Source: Pontiellaceae bacterium B12219
GTDB taxonomy: Bacteria > Verrucomicrobiota > Kiritimatiellia > Kiritimatiellales > Pontiellaceae
Reading direction: 5' to 3'
NCBI GenBank assembly: GCA_029432795.1
Contig: JARNMJ010000001.1
Span: 124,001 to 188,000 of the forward strand
DNA: 64,000 bases
Each line of letters begins with the position of its first letter. Within the stretch, counting starts at the first letter, position 1. Shown piece after piece: positions 26,931 to 36,618 of this stretch. Below the pieces are notes generated by a model. The model searched no databases. It saw only the letters and a program-made list of their open reading frames with translations, and was not told the origin of the DNA. Position numbers and translations under genes: made by a program.

Positions 26931-28388
26931 ATGAATATTAAAATCAACGATCTGATGCAGCAGAGCGGCGTGAAGTTCGGTACGAGCGGGGCGCGGGGGC
27001 TGGCGGTCGAAATGACTGACCAGGTTTGCTACACCTATGCGAAAGGTTTTTTTCAATATCTGGAAGTCTCGGGCGAGCTGAAAAAAAACGGCGAATCGGT
27101 TGCGATTGCCGGCGACCTGCGGCCGAGCACCGCACGCATCATGGCTGCGGTTGCAAAAGCGGCTTCTGATATGGGATATATCCCGATCAACTGCGGGTTC
27201 ATTCCGTCCCCGGCGGTTGCACTCTATGGCATCACCAATGCCTGTCCGTCCGTTATGGTGACGGGCTCGCATATTCCTGCCGATCGCAACGGGATTAAAT
27301 TCAATAAGTGCTCCGGCGAAATTCTGAAGTACGACGAGGAGCAAATTCGCGAACAGATTGTTGAAGTGGATGAATCCATTTTTTCGGGGGCGGAGTTCCT
27401 GCTTCCGGAAGAAAATATCGATGCGCGTATCGAATATGTGCGGCGCTATCTGCGAGCATTTCCTGCCGACTGTTTGCAGGGAAAGAAGATCGGGATCTAT
27501 CAGCATTCGGCGGTGGGGCGTGATGTGCTGATTGAAATCTTTTCCGGACTGGGTGCTGATGTTACGCCGCTCGGATTTTCGAATATCTTTGTGCCGGTGG
27601 ATACCGAAGCGATTCGGGACGAAGATTATGAACTGGCAAAACAGTGGTCTGCGGAAAACGGGTTTGATGTGATCATTTCAACGGACGGCGACAGCGATCG
27701 CCCGTTGATCAGCGATGAAAACGGGGTCTGGCTGCGGGGCGATGTGGCGGGCATTCTTGCGGCAAAATATCTCGGTGCGGACTCGGTCAGCACCCCGGTC
27801 AGTTGCAATACGGCATTGGAAAAAACCGGATGGTTCAGCGATATCCGCCGCACGATGATTGGTTCTCCGTTTGTGGTGGCTTCGATGATTGAGGCATCGT
27901 ATGCAGGGAAAAAGGGCGTTGTCGGCTACGAAGCCAATGGCGGGTTTCTGACGAATTCCGATTTTCCAGTGTTTGGAAAAGAGTTGCGGGCACTGCCGAC
28001 GCGCGATGCCGTTCTTCCGGTGCTGGCCATTATTCTGCTTTCCATTAAAGAGCGCAAACCGATCTCCGCTCTGGTGGCCGGTTTGCCGCAGCGTTTTACG
28101 GCCAGCGACCGTATTCAGGATTTTCCCACGGAAGAAAGTGCCAAGATTTTAGAGGGGTTCAAGGAGACGAGTGCTATCGAGGCGGCATTCGGTGAAGCGT
28201 TCGGAAAAATCGAGTCGATCGACCGCACCGACGGGCTGCGTGTGACCTTCCAATCTTCGGAAGTTCTGCATATGCGTCCCTCCGGAAATGCTCCTGAATT
28301 TCGATGTTATAATGAGGCGGGATCAGAAGACCGGGTTATTGAGATGCAGAAGATTTCGATGGGAATTCTGCTTAATTTGAAAGGATAG
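26931..28388 (+). CDS. Phosphohexomutase (phosphomannomutase/phosphoglucomutase family)
   Basis: 485 residues of the alpha-D-phosphohexomutase superfamily. The active phosphoserine is S113 in VTGSHIPADRNG, where many relatives have TGSHNP. The metal-binding loop DGDSDR is at 252-257, the sugar loop region EANGG follows, and the phosphate-binding site is in RPSGNAPEFR. It interconverts hexose 1- and 6-phosphates; the exact sugar is uncertain. The start ATG 26931 follows GGAG by 6 bp. An alternative GTG at 26913 runs into the heptamer repeat. It has two palindrome copies. Confidence 0.88.
   Translation: MNIKINDLMQQSGVKFGTSGARGLAVEMTDQVCYTYAKGFFQYLEVSGELKKNGESVAIAGDLRPSTARIMAAVAKAASDMGYIPINCGFIPSPAVALYGITNACPSVMVTGSHIPADRNGIKFNKCSGEILKYDEEQIREQIVEVDESIFSGAEFLLPEENIDARIEYVRRYLRAFPADCLQGKKIGIYQHSAVGRDVLIEIFSGLGADVTPLGFSNIFVPVDTEAIRDEDYELAKQWSAENGFDVIISTDGDSDRPLISDENGVWLRGDVAGILAAKYLGADSVSTPVSCNTALEKTGWFSDIRRTMIGSPFVVASMIEASYAGKKGVVGYEANGGFLTNSDFPVFGKELRALPTRDAVLPVLAIILLSIKERKPISALVAGLPQRFTASDRIQDFPTEESAKILEGFKETSAIEAAFGEAFGKIESIDRTDGLRVTFQSSEVLHMRPSGNAPEFRCYNEAGSEDRVIEMQKISMGILLNLKG
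27964..27978. repeat. 15-bp palindrome copy 13 (in phosphohexomutase gene)
   Basis: TTCCAGTGTTTGGAA, phase 2, read as F-P-V-F-G-K. Confidence 0.75.
28248..28262. repeat. 15-bp palindrome copy 14 (in phosphohexomutase gene)
   Basis: TTCCAATCTTCGGAA, phase 1, read as F-Q-S-S-E. Confidence 0.72.
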
Positions 28389-28444
28389 TGTTGCGCCGGC
28401 GGGCGTAATGACTACCATTCATCGTTTTAACCACGAGAAAAACC

Positions 28445-29971
28445 ATGGCGATTTTACCGGATAGAAAAACATTTTTAGAAAAAGCGAAACAGGGAAATCT
28501 GGTTCCGGTCTGGAAAGAGCTTCTGGCCGACCAGGAAACTCCGGTTTCCGCGTATAAGCGGGTGCGGAAGTATTTGCGTGAGCGCAACGATGCATCGCAT
28601 ACCTATCTGCTGGAGAGTGTGGAAGGCGGCGAAAATATCGGGCGCTACTCGTTCATTGGCGGTACCCCGCGCACGATTATCCGGGCCTTCGGCCGGCGGG
28701 TGGAAATTGAAACCATCGGCGGCGATACGCAGATTATTGAAGATATTGATCCGCTTGAAGCCCTGAAAAATCATATGCAGCAGTTTGTGCCCATCGTGGA
28801 CGATCCGGCGCTGCCCCGCTTCATCGGCGGCGCGGTCGGTTTTCTGGGATATGATGTGGTTTCGCAGTTTGAACCGCGAATTCCAATCATTGGAAACGAT
28901 GAAATCGGAAATCCGGACATGGTGTTTATGGTCACGGATGGGCTGATTGTTTTTGATCGGGTGAACCACAACTTAAAAATCGTGGCCAATGCGCACATTG
29001 ATGGCGATGCCAACGCAGCCTACGATAAAGCACTTGAGCAAATTGCGGAATTGTCACAGGCGTTGATGACTCCAATCGGCCGTGTGATGATTGATACGCA
29101 TCAGGAAGTTGAACCGCTTGAGCCTAAATCGAATACCTCTAAAGAAGAGTTTCTGGGCATGGTGGATAAGATTCAGGAATACATTCTTTCCGGGGATGTG
29201 ATTCAAACGGTGATCTCGCAGCGCTTTGAAGTGGAAAATGAAGCGGATTCGCTGGATGTGTATCGTGCCCTGCGATCGATTAATCCATCACCTTATATGT
29301 TCTGTCTTGATTTGGGCGAAAGTGCCATTGTCGGTACCTCGCCTGAAATTCTGGTTCGTTGCGAAGACCGTAAGGTGGAGGTTCGGCCGATTGCCGGAAC
29401 ACGTCCGCGTGGTGCCACGCCAACGGAGGATCTGGCACTGGAGAAGGATTTGCTGGCCGATCCGAAAGAGCGTGCTGAACATATTATGTTAGTCGATCTG
29501 GGCCGGAATGATATCGGCCGCGTCTGTGATTTTAAATCGGTGGAAGTTCCCGATCTGATGGTGATCGAACGCTACAGCCACGTGATGCATATTGTTTCGG
29601 ATGTCACCGGAAACCTTTCAGCCGATCATGATGAATATGATCTCGTTCGGGCCACCTTCCCGGCCGGTACGGTGAGCGGTGCTCCGAAAGTGCGGGCCAT
29701 GGAAATTATTGCTGAACTGGAAAAGAGCAAGCGCGGTCCGTATGCAGGGGCCGTCGGTTATTTTAACTATGACGGAAACTTTGATTCCGCGATTACGATC
29801 CGCACGGTCATCCTCGATAAAAACAAAGCGTATGTGCAGGCCGGTGCCGGAATTGTTGCTGATTCGGTGGCGATCAACGAATATGAGGAAACCCGCAATA
29901 AAGCCCGGGGGATGATGAAGGCCCTTGCACTTGCCAAGCACTACCATGCCGCCCGCACGGGAGGAGAATAA
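28445..29971 (+). CDS. trpE: Anthranilate synthase component I
   Basis: 508 residues. The N-terminal region has the tryptophan feedback site [18 protein letters not shown]. The chorismate-binding core shows [39 protein letters not shown] and the end motif [19 protein letters not shown]. With TrpG it converts chorismate to anthranilate. The LLES motif supports TrpE rather than PabB. The downstream glutaminase gene starts 3 bp after its stop. No other trp gene is adjacent and I see no leader attenuator. Confidence 0.95.
   Translation: MAILPDRKTFLEKAKQGNLVPVWKELLADQETPVSAYKRVRKYLRERNDASHTYLLESVEGGENIGRYSFIGGTPRTIIRAFGRRVEIETIGGDTQIIEDIDPLEALKNHMQQFVPIVDDPALPRFIGGAVGFLGYDVVSQFEPRIPIIGNDEIGNPDMVFMVTDGLIVFDRVNHNLKIVANAHIDGDANAAYDKALEQIAELSQALMTPIGRVMIDTHQEVEPLEPKSNTSKEEFLGMVDKIQEYILSGDVIQTVISQRFEVENEADSLDVYRALRSINPSPYMFCLDLGESAIVGTSPEILVRCEDRKVEVRPIAGTRPRGATPTEDLALEKDLLADPKERAEHIMLVDLGRNDIGRVCDFKSVEVPDLMVIERYSHVMHIVSDVTGNLSADHDEYDLVRATFPAGTVSGAPKVRAMEIIAELEKSKRGPYAGAVGYFNYDGNFDSAITIRTVILDKNKAYVQAGAGIVADSVAINEYEETRNKARGMMKALALAKHYHAARTGGE
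28881..28895. repeat. 15-bp palindrome copy 15 (in trpE)
   Basis: TTCCAATCATTGGAA, phase 2, read as I-P-I-I-G-N; identical to copy 7. Confidence 0.75.
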
Positions 29972-29973
29972 CC

Positions 29974-30537
29974 ATGATTCTGGTCATCGATAACTACGAC
30001 TCTTTTACCTATAACCTCGTGCAGTACCTCGGAGAACTGGGGGCTGAAATGCGCGTTTTCCGGAACGATAAAATTACAGTGCAGGAAGCCATCGCACTCA
30101 ATCCGGAAAAAGTGCTGGTCAGTCCCGGCCCGTGTACGCCGAAAGAAGCCGGCGTTTCCTGCGATATCATCCGTGAATTCGGGCCGCGTCTGCCGTTGTT
30201 CGGTGTTTGTCTGGGGCATCAGGCGATCGGCGATGTGTACGGCGGAAACGTCATTCGTGCGGATCGGTTGATGCACGGAAAAACCTCGCCGATGATTCAC
30301 GAGGGGAAAAGTGTTTTTAAAGGACTGCCCAGTCCGTTCGATGCCACGCGGTATCATTCGCTGATTATTGAACGGGAATCGCTGCCGGATTGTCTGGAAA
30401 TTACCGCCTGGACGGCTGAAGGCGAAATCATGGGCGTGAAACACAAAGAGCATCCGGTACACGGGGTGCAGTTTCATCCGGAGTCGATTCTGACGCTGGA
30501 AGGTAAAAAGCTGCTCCAGAACTTTCTCGATTTGTAG
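29974..30537 (+). CDS. trpG: Anthranilate/aminodeoxychorismate synthase glutaminase
   Basis: 187 residues of class I glutamine amidotransferase. The triad is nucleophile C79 in [11 protein letters not shown] with H168 and E170 in [26 protein letters not shown] is the standard TrpG/PabA opening. It delivers ammonia to TrpE, and may also serve PabB for folate as in organisms with one shared glutaminase. It is coupled to trpE with a 2-bp gap and a GGAGG ribosome site inside the trpE end. Confidence 0.95.
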   Translation: MILVIDNYDSFTYNLVQYLGELGAEMRVFRNDKITVQEAIALNPEKVLVSPGPCTPKEAGVSCDIIREFGPRLPLFGVCLGHQAIGDVYGGNVIRADRLMHGKTSPMIHEGKSVFKGLPSPFDATRYHSLIIERESLPDCLEITAWTAEGEIMGVKHKEHPVHGVQFHPESILTLEGKKLLQNFLDL

Positions 30538-30643
30538 GAAAACCGCTTCCGCGGACTTTATCTAAAGTGCGGTATGCCAGCGGGTAAGTATCGAATTTTT
30601 CCTGATTTATGCATTAATTATATGCGTATACGGAGGAATCGAT

Positions 30644-31576
30644 ATGAAGACCTTACCGCTCTGCCCCGAAAGCAGTACCCGCCGTGGTTTTGTTAAGATG
30701 GGAACCGCCGGCACAACGCTTGCCATGGCCGCATCGGCCACTGAGGTGCTTGCCGCCGAAAATTCCGGTCCGGATGTCTGGATGCTTCATGGTTCCGATC
30801 CTCGGAAACTGATGCAGAAAGCGTTGGATATTATTCAGGAAAACGGAGGGTTCGGGCCGGATGCAAAAACGCTGGCACTGAAAGTTAATGCGGCCTGGGG
30901 GCGTACACCTGAAGAGGGGGCGAATACTCACCCCGATTTGGTGGATGTCTTTATTGAAGGGGTTAAAAAGGGCGGTATTAAAACTGTAGTGGTGCCTGAA
31001 AACCCGTGCAGTAATGCGAAGATTTCCTTCGACCGCAGTGGAATTGAAAGGGTGGTCAAATCGCATAAATGCAAAATGATCGACCTGAAAAGAAAAGATA
31101 AAAGTTTTCGGGAAGTTCAGATTCCAAAAGGGAAAAATCTTAAATCCGCCGAAGTGGCCGGGGAATTTCTGGATGCCGATGTGGTGGTGAATATGCCGGT
31201 GGCCAAACATCACAAAGGGTCGACGCTGTCCATGGCGATGAAGAACTGGATGGGTATTGTGAAAGATCGCCGGTTTTGGCATCAGAATGATTTGCCGCAG
31301 TGTATTGCAGATTTTTCCAGTTTTTTTCAGGCCACCTGGACGATTATCGATGCCACACGCTGTATGATGGATAGCGGGCCGCAAGGACCGGCGAAGGAAC
31401 TGAAACACCCGGATTTGCTGATTATCTCGCGCGATCAGGTGGCGGCCGACTCTGTGGCCTCCGCGATTTTTCATGATTCACCCTACGATATTACCTATCT
31501 GAAATATGCGGAAGAGATGGGCATCGGCGTGGTGGATCAGTCCCGGATGAATATCCATAAAATCGAAGTTTCATAA
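30644..31576 (+). CDS. Tat-exported DUF362 protein
   Basis: 310 residues. A twin-arginine signal (STRRGFVKMGTAGTTLAMAA, RR at 13-14) leads to the DUF362 domain, with VNAAWGRTPEEGANTHPDLV, VVPENPC and MPVAKHHKGSTLSMAMKNWMG. Some DUF362 proteins carry ferredoxin domains; this one does not, but the next gene (1 bp away) is a membrane polyferredoxin, so they probably act together. The Tat route suggests a folded or cofactor-loaded exported protein. The reaction is unknown. Confidence 0.9.
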   Translation: MKTLPLCPESSTRRGFVKMGTAGTTLAMAASATEVLAAENSGPDVWMLHGSDPRKLMQKALDIIQENGGFGPDAKTLALKVNAAWGRTPEEGANTHPDLVDVFIEGVKKGGIKTVVVPENPCSNAKISFDRSGIERVVKSHKCKMIDLKRKDKSFREVQIPKGKNLKSAEVAGEFLDADVVVNMPVAKHHKGSTLSMAMKNWMGIVKDRRFWHQNDLPQCIADFSSFFQATWTIIDATRCMMDSGPQGPAKELKHPDLLIISRDQVAADSVASAIFHDSPYDITYLKYAEEMGIGVVDQSRMNIHKIEVS

Positions 31577-31577
31577 A

Positions 31578-32864
31578 ATGATGAAGAACGGATTTTTTAA
31601 GCGGCACCGTTCGGTAATTCGGTGGGCGGTGCGATTATTCATTGTGGGACTCGCCGTTTTTCTTCTGATCGGAGGCCCGCTTCCCGAGTATGCTGCCCGG
31701 GTTCTTCCTTCTCTGAGTCCGCTGTCGGTTTTTTCCGCCGGATTGGCGCATCGGGCCTGGTATGTATCGTTGGTCTGGACGCTTCCCTCGGTGCTGATTA
31801 TTGGGTTGGCTCTTTGGAAAGGGCGCTTTTTCTGTCGGTGGATCTGTCCGTTGGGCACGCTCTATTCGATCCCGTCCAAGGTCAGTCTGAAACATCGCTT
31901 TTTTCCGTGGAGACTGAATGGTTTCTTTTTCTGGTTCATCATTTTTGCGGCATTGGCGGGACTCCCGCTGCTGCTGTTTCTTGATCCGCTCTCCACATTT
32001 ACGCGGCTGGGAGCACTTGGACAGGGCTCGGCGCATGCAATGGCCTGGATTCCCGGTTTGCTGATTCCGTTGATGTTACTCCTCAGTCTGGTCCAACCCG
32101 GTTTATGGTGCGCACAGCTTTGCCCGTTGGGTTACTTTTTTGAAAAGGTTAAAGTTCGGAAGGTTACTCCCGCCGGAAAAGTTCCTGCCGCCGGAAAACT
32201 AAGCCGGGGCCGGCGAGATCTTCTGGCAGGTTTGGCGTTCGGTGTACCGTTGGCGATGTTGTTTAAGCATACGGCCCGGGCCGAGAAGCTGCCGGTGCTG
32301 CCGCCGGGGGCAAAAAATATCGATGATTTTGCTGCCACCTGTATTCGATGTTATGCGTGCGTGGACGTCTGTTTAACCGGTGTTCTGACTGTTCGTAAAA
32401 AAGGAGGGGTTGCAGAGCTGTGTATTCCTGAAATGGACTTTGATCGTGTTGATGGCGGATTCTGTGAGCAGTATTGCAATGCCTGTTCGCAGGTTTGCCC
32501 AACCGGAGCTATTCAATCGATTCGTCTGGAAGAAAAGGAGAATCGAAAAATTGCAACGGCCAGTATCAAACGTGAAGCCTGTCTGGCATGGGAAGAGCGG
32601 CAGGAGTGTATGGCCTGCGATGAGTTCTGTGCCTACAATGCGATTGAGCATCGGACCGGACGCGATGGCATACCGAAGCCGATTGTGAATCCGAAAAAAT
32701 GCCGGGGATGCGGAGCCTGCCGGAATATCTGCCCGGCCATTCGCGAAGGCAACGCCGTTGAAATGGAAGCGGTGGCTGTGCAAACGCAGATTTCAAAAGC
32801 GGATGATGAATCCGAACTGCCGCGGGGTAATGGCCGGCGGCGGCGCGGTGCTCAGTTTCGGTAA
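31578..32864 (+). CDS. NapH/RnfB-like membrane polyferredoxin
   Basis: 428 residues. Four membrane helices are followed by two CxxxCP loops (FCRWICPLG and WCAQLCPLGYFFEK) as in NapH/CcoG-type proteins. After a second Arg-rich hydrophobic segment (RGRRDLLAGLAFGVPLAML) come four cysteine clusters: CIRCYACVDVC, CNACSQVCPTG, CMACDEFC and CRGCGACRNICP. It probably moves electrons between the membrane and the exported DUF362 partner. The direction of flow and the donor are unknown. It converges with nadE, overlapping it by 13 bp. Confidence 0.9.
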   Translation: MMKNGFFKRHRSVIRWAVRLFIVGLAVFLLIGGPLPEYAARVLPSLSPLSVFSAGLAHRAWYVSLVWTLPSVLIIGLALWKGRFFCRWICPLGTLYSIPSKVSLKHRFFPWRLNGFFFWFIIFAALAGLPLLLFLDPLSTFTRLGALGQGSAHAMAWIPGLLIPLMLLLSLVQPGLWCAQLCPLGYFFEKVKVRKVTPAGKVPAAGKLSRGRRDLLAGLAFGVPLAMLFKHTARAEKLPVLPPGAKNIDDFAATCIRCYACVDVCLTGVLTVRKKGGVAELCIPEMDFDRVDGGFCEQYCNACSQVCPTGAIQSIRLEEKENRKIATASIKREACLAWEERQECMACDEFCAYNAIEHRTGRDGIPKPIVNPKKCRGCGACRNICPAIREGNAVEMEAVAVQTQISKADDESELPRGNGRRRRGAQFR

Positions 32865-34486
32865 CGATTTGTGATCGGCATACGGCGATCGCGGTCGAAC
32901 GACTTCGGAGTGATTTTTACACCGGGCGGCGATTGGCGGCGTTTGTATTCGCTCAGTTCCACGGCATGCACAACCCGCCGGACAATAGCTTCGTCGTAGC
33001 CTTTGGCAATCAGACTTTGAATCCCCATGTCGTTTTCAACATAGTCTTCGAGAATCGGGTCCAGCACTTCGTAAGGAGGCAGCGAATCGGAATCTTTCTG
33101 ATCCGGCCGAAGTTCGGCGGAAGGGGGGCGGTCGATAATGCTTTGGGGCATGGCCGGGCTCTGTTCATTGCGCCAGCGACACAGATCAAATACGAGGGTT
33201 TTCGGGACGTCTTTAATGACGGCGAAACCGCCGGCCATATCGCCATAGATGGTGCAGTAGCCCATGGCCATTTCGCTTTTGTTTCCGGTGGTTAATACCA
33301 GCCATCCATATTCATTGGAAAGGGCCATGATAAGGTTTCCGCGAATCCGGGCCTGCAGGTTTTCTTCAGCCAGTCCTGGCTTTTTGTCAGAACCCCAGAC
33401 TTTGGAAAGTTCGCGGTCAAACTGATCGTATAATCCTTTGATGGGAACCTCGTGGAACTCGATATCCAGCATCTCCGCCATTTTATGGGAATCGCCCAGT
33501 GTTCCTGAAGAGGAGTATTGCGAAGGCATCGTGACGGCTGCAACCCGGTCTTTGCCCAGCGCATCCACTGCAATGGCCAGAACGAGGGCGGAATCGATTC
33601 CGCCGGAAAGGGCCACGACCACGCGTTTGAAACCGATTTTGTTGACGTAGTCTTTAAGGCCCAGTTTCAGAGCTTCGTAAACTTCTTCCAAATCAGGCAG
33701 GGGGTGTTCCTTGCGGGGGGCAGGCGAGAGTCCGGCAGTACCGGGCAGGCTGGAAGCCTGCGGTACGTAATAAAGGATGTCTTCTGTAAATTGTTTCGCA
33801 CGGGCAATACGGGACCCATTGGGAGCAAAGACCATGCTGGCTCCATCGAAGACCAGCTCGTCCTGTCCGCCGACCATATTGCAGTAGAGCAGGGTGGTGT
33901 TCAGTTTTTTTGCCGTCTGCGCGAGTACATCGATCCGGTGATTGATCAGTTTTCCGCGATGATAGGGCGAGGCGGAAAGGTTGATCAGCAGATCAAGATT
34001 TTGGCTTTCCAGAGTTTGGACGGCTGCTCCGTTCGGTTCCCATGAATCCTCGCAAATATGGACAGCGGCTTTCCGCCCATAGATATCAAAAATGAGCGGT
34101 TCTGTGCCTGCTTCGAAGAGGCGTTTCTCATCGAAGACACCATAGTTCGGGAGCAGTATTTTGTGGTATTCGCCGACGATTTCCGAGCCGTGGAAAACCA
34201 GTGCGCTGTTGTATTTTTTCCGATCTTTGGACGTCGGGGTTCCAACCACCACATACGCTTCTGTCGGAAGCTCTTCTCTCAGTCGCTGGACTTGGAGTGC
34301 GCAATCGTTACAGAAATGATCCTTCAGAATCAGATCTTCCGGGGGGTAGCCGGCAATGGCCAGTTCCGGAAAAACGATCAGACGGGCATCTTCTTTGAAT
34401 GCTTTCCAGGCATTGGAAATAATCAGGTCGGTGTTTGCTGCGAGCGCACCGACCGTGGGATTCATCTGAACAAGGGCAGTTTTCAT
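32852..34486 (-). CDS. nadE: Glutamine-dependent NAD+ synthetase
   Basis: 544 residues. The N-terminal nitrilase-like glutaminase domain (KTALVQMNPTVGAL, FPELAIAGYPPEDL, HICEDSWEP with the catalytic Cys) is followed by the NAD synthetase domain with P-loop VVALSGGIDSALVLAIAVDAL and VLTTGNKSEMAMGYCTIYGD. It amidates nicotinate adenine dinucleotide to NAD using glutamine. It lies 69 bp after guaB on the same strand, separated by heptamer locus B. Confidence 0.96.
   Translation of the reverse strand: MKTALVQMNPTVGALAANTDLIISNAWKAFKEDARLIVFPELAIAGYPPEDLILKDHFCNDCALQVQRLREELPTEAYVVVGTPTSKDRKKYNSALVFHGSEIVGEYHKILLPNYGVFDEKRLFEAGTEPLIFDIYGRKAAVHICEDSWEPNGAAVQTLESQNLDLLINLSASPYHRGKLINHRIDVLAQTAKKLNTTLLYCNMVGGQDELVFDGASMVFAPNGSRIARAKQFTEDILYYVPQASSLPGTAGLSPAPRKEHPLPDLEEVYEALKLGLKDYVNKIGFKRVVVALSGGIDSALVLAIAVDALGKDRVAAVTMPSQYSSSGTLGDSHKMAEMLDIEFHEVPIKGLYDQFDRELSKVWGSDKKPGLAEENLQARIRGNLIMALSNEYGWLVLTTGNKSEMAMGYCTIYGDMAGGFAVIKDVPKTLVFDLCRWRNEQSPAMPQSIIDRPPSAELRPDQKDSDSLPPYEVLDPILEDYVENDMGIQSLIAKGYDEAIVRRVVHAVELSEYKRRQSPPGVKITPKSFDRDRRMPITNRYRN
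34007..34021. repeat. Near-match of the 15-bp palindrome (in nadE)
   Basis: TTCCAGAGTTTGGAC, 14 of 15; on the minus strand phase 1, V-Q-T-L-E. Confidence 0.5.
34404..34418. repeat. 15-bp palindrome copy 16 (in nadE)
   Basis: TTCCAGGCATTGGAA, minus-strand phase 3, read as S-N-A-W-K. Confidence 0.75.
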
Positions 34487-34489
34487 AGT

Positions 34490-34555
34490 GCGTAATCCGT
34501 AATTTGTAATGCGTAACGGAAGGAGTTTACGTATTACTCGTTACGCAATTACGCT
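34490..34555. repeat. Heptanucleotide repeat locus B (guaB-nadE gap)
   Basis: Four heptamers, GCGTAAT, CCGTAAT, TTGTAAT and GCGTAAC (34490-34517), face an inverted arm TTACGTATTACTCGTTACGC-AATTACGC (34527-34554). The arms are nearly complementary with a 9-bp loop and fill the whole gap between guaB and nadE. Confidence 0.85.
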
Positions 34556-36043
34556 CTACCTTCTGTAGTTCGGCGCTTCTTTGGTGATTTTAATGTCGTG
34601 GGCATGTGCTTCAACGGCTCCGGCTCCGGATACGCGAACAAACTGACCATTGGCTTTCAGGGCTTCGATATTTTTTGTTCCGCAGTAGCCGAGGCTGGCC
34701 TGAAGCCCGCCACAGTATTGTTTCATCACTTTGCTTACGGTTCCGGAGTACGGAACCATTCCTTCAATGCCCTGCGGGACCAGATCGTCATCGTCGGAAA
34801 GCCCGTAGCGCTGGCGACTGCCTTCACGCGATTTCATGGCATCGAGCGAGCCCATGCCGCGGTAGATCACAAACTGACGGCCTTCATAAATAATTTTTTC
34901 GCCGGGACTTTCTTCGGTTCCGGCCAGGACCGAACCCATCATGACGGTGTCGGCGCCGGCAACGAGCGCTTTGGCAATGTCGCCGGAGTTGCGGATACCT
35001 CCATCCGCAATAATTGGAATTTCACCTTTCAGGGCTGAGGCAGCGGCATAGATGGCGGAGATCTGGGGAATGCCAACGCCTGCGACCACACGGGTGGTGC
35101 AGATGGATCCGGGGCCAATACCGACTTTAACGGCATCCGCACCGGCATCGCGCAGCGCAAGTGCCGCTTCGGCCGTGGCAATATTTCCGCCAACGACGTC
35201 GATATGGGGAAATTTATTTTTCACCCATGAAACCATATCGAGAACGCCTTTGGTATGTCCGTGAGCGGTGTCCACCACGAGTACATCGACTTCTTCCCGG
35301 CTGAGAATTTCAGCCCGTTCGTAATCGCCCGGTCCAACACCGGCGGCTACGCGCAACCGATGTTTGTCATCGCGGTTGAAAAGAGGTTCTTCATTTTCGA
35401 TGAGACGCCGGACGTCGGCGTAGGAATAGAGTCCGACCAGTTTTCCTTTTTTATCAAGCAGGGGCAGTTTCCCGATCTTATGCTGCTGCATAATGTCATA
35501 CGCCTGGCGGAGATTGGTATCCGGTTTGGCGGTCATGACGTTCGTGGTCATAATGTCAGTGACTGTGGCCCGTTTGGAGCGGGAAAAGCGGATGTCTTTA
35601 GAGGTTAAAATGCCCACCAGTTTTCCGTCGTCGTCAAGGATCGGGAAGCCGCTGAAACTGTAGCCTTTTTCTGCGCGGCGTATCGCGATGGTTTCGAGGG
35701 TGTCTTTTACATTGAAAACAATCGGGTCAGTGATCAGACCGTTCAGGTGGTGTTTCACACGACTGACCTGCAGGGCCTGAATTTCGGGGTCCAGATTTTT
35801 GTGAATCACGCCGATTCCGCCCATCATCGCCATGGAAATGGCCATGCGTCCTTCAGTTACAGTGTCCATCGCTGCGCTGAGAAAAGGGATTTTTACGCTT
35901 ACATTGCGGGTTAATCTGGATGAGATGTCAGTTTCCCCGGGCAGGAAGTCTGCGTACTGCGTGATCAGTGATACGTCGTCGAACGTCAGCCCCTCATACG
36001 GGAAGGTTTTCATGAAATTTTCGATGTATGGATTTTGGCTCAT
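34556..36043 (-). CDS. guaB: Inosine-5'-monophosphate dehydrogenase
   Basis: 495 residues, full length. The TIM barrel is interrupted by two CBS domains (about 100-215). The catalytic cysteine is C315 in [17 protein letters not shown], and the flap region is near the end ([19 protein letters not shown]). It oxidises IMP to XMP, the committed step to GMP. I prefer the start at 36043 ([10 protein letters not shown]) because AAGGAT lies 8 bp upstream, whereas the ATG nine bases earlier overlaps that site. It probably shares a transcript with nadE downstream. Confidence 0.95.
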   Translation of the reverse strand: MSQNPYIENFMKTFPYEGLTFDDVSLITQYADFLPGETDISSRLTRNVSVKIPFLSAAMDTVTEGRMAISMAMMGGIGVIHKNLDPEIQALQVSRVKHHLNGLITDPIVFNVKDTLETIAIRRAEKGYSFSGFPILDDDGKLVGILTSKDIRFSRSKRATVTDIMTTNVMTAKPDTNLRQAYDIMQQHKIGKLPLLDKKGKLVGLYSYADVRRLIENEEPLFNRDDKHRLRVAAGVGPGDYERAEILSREEVDVLVVDTAHGHTKGVLDMVSWVKNKFPHIDVVGGNIATAEAALALRDAGADAVKVGIGPGSICTTRVVAGVGIPQISAIYAAASALKGEIPIIADGGIRNSGDIAKALVAGADTVMMGSVLAGTEESPGEKIIYEGRQFVIYRGMGSLDAMKSREGSRQRYGLSDDDDLVPQGIEGMVPYSGTVSKVMKQYCGGLQASLGYCGTKNIEALKANGQFVRVSGAGAVEAHAHDIKITKEAPNYRR

Positions 36044-36177
36044 ATTTTGCATCCTTTTGCCGAACCATTTTGTGCAGATTGGGGAAACGAGTCAAGCGCA
36101 GGAATGAAGGAATCGATGTGGCTGCTTTTTCGAAGGGGGATATAGTTGAAGATGTTTATCGGGAAACGGAGTTTTTT

Positions 36178-36618
36178 TTACCAGGGAAGGTCGCCGGATT
36201 CAATGAGTTCCCATTTTTCGGCCTCGCTTAAAGTATTGGAGCCGCCATTAAAGGAGCTACTGAACAGCATATCTTTAAACCCTTCTCGTGCTGCAAAATA
36301 ATTAAAACCCTCGGAGAGGGGAATCGGGCTTCCTGAATCGAGTCTTTTATCCCGTTCGCGTATGGCAATCAGTCGTTTTGCGTTTAAACTGAGGTAAGCG
36401 TCTTCCCGGGGCTGGGTTTCGACGACGTAGCTGATGGGTGAAGCGGGATTTTGGTCTTTCTGATTTGGAGAGAGGATATTGGAAGAGGAGCTTGCGGAAG
36501 CCGCAATGGGTTTCGAAGCGAGATGGTCCATTTTCTTTTTGGCACAACCGTGTTGCATTAAGCCGATTGAAAGGCTGAGCAGGCAGAGCCCAAGGAGTGT
36601 TTTGTCGGTTGTGCTCAT
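36178..36618 (-). CDS. Small exported protein of the pilin cluster, possible lipoprotein
   Basis: 146 residues. The N-terminus has a hydrophobic segment (LLGLCLLSLSIGLMQHGC) ending at a cysteine followed by AKKK, which could be a weak lipobox. The rest is polar with no family I recognise (LNAKRLIAIRERDKRLDSGS, EKWELIESGDLPW at the end). Its ATG overlaps the stop of the PilX-like gene (TGATG), so it is cotranslated with the pilin cluster and may assist pilus or pseudopilus assembly. Confidence 0.6.
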   Translation of the reverse strand: MSTTDKTLLGLCLLSLSIGLMQHGCAKKKMDHLASKPIAASASSSSNILSPNQKDQNPASPISYVVETQPREDAYLSLNAKRLIAIRERDKRLDSGSPIPLSEGFNYFAAREGFKDMLFSSSFNGGSNTLSEAEKWELIESGDLPW

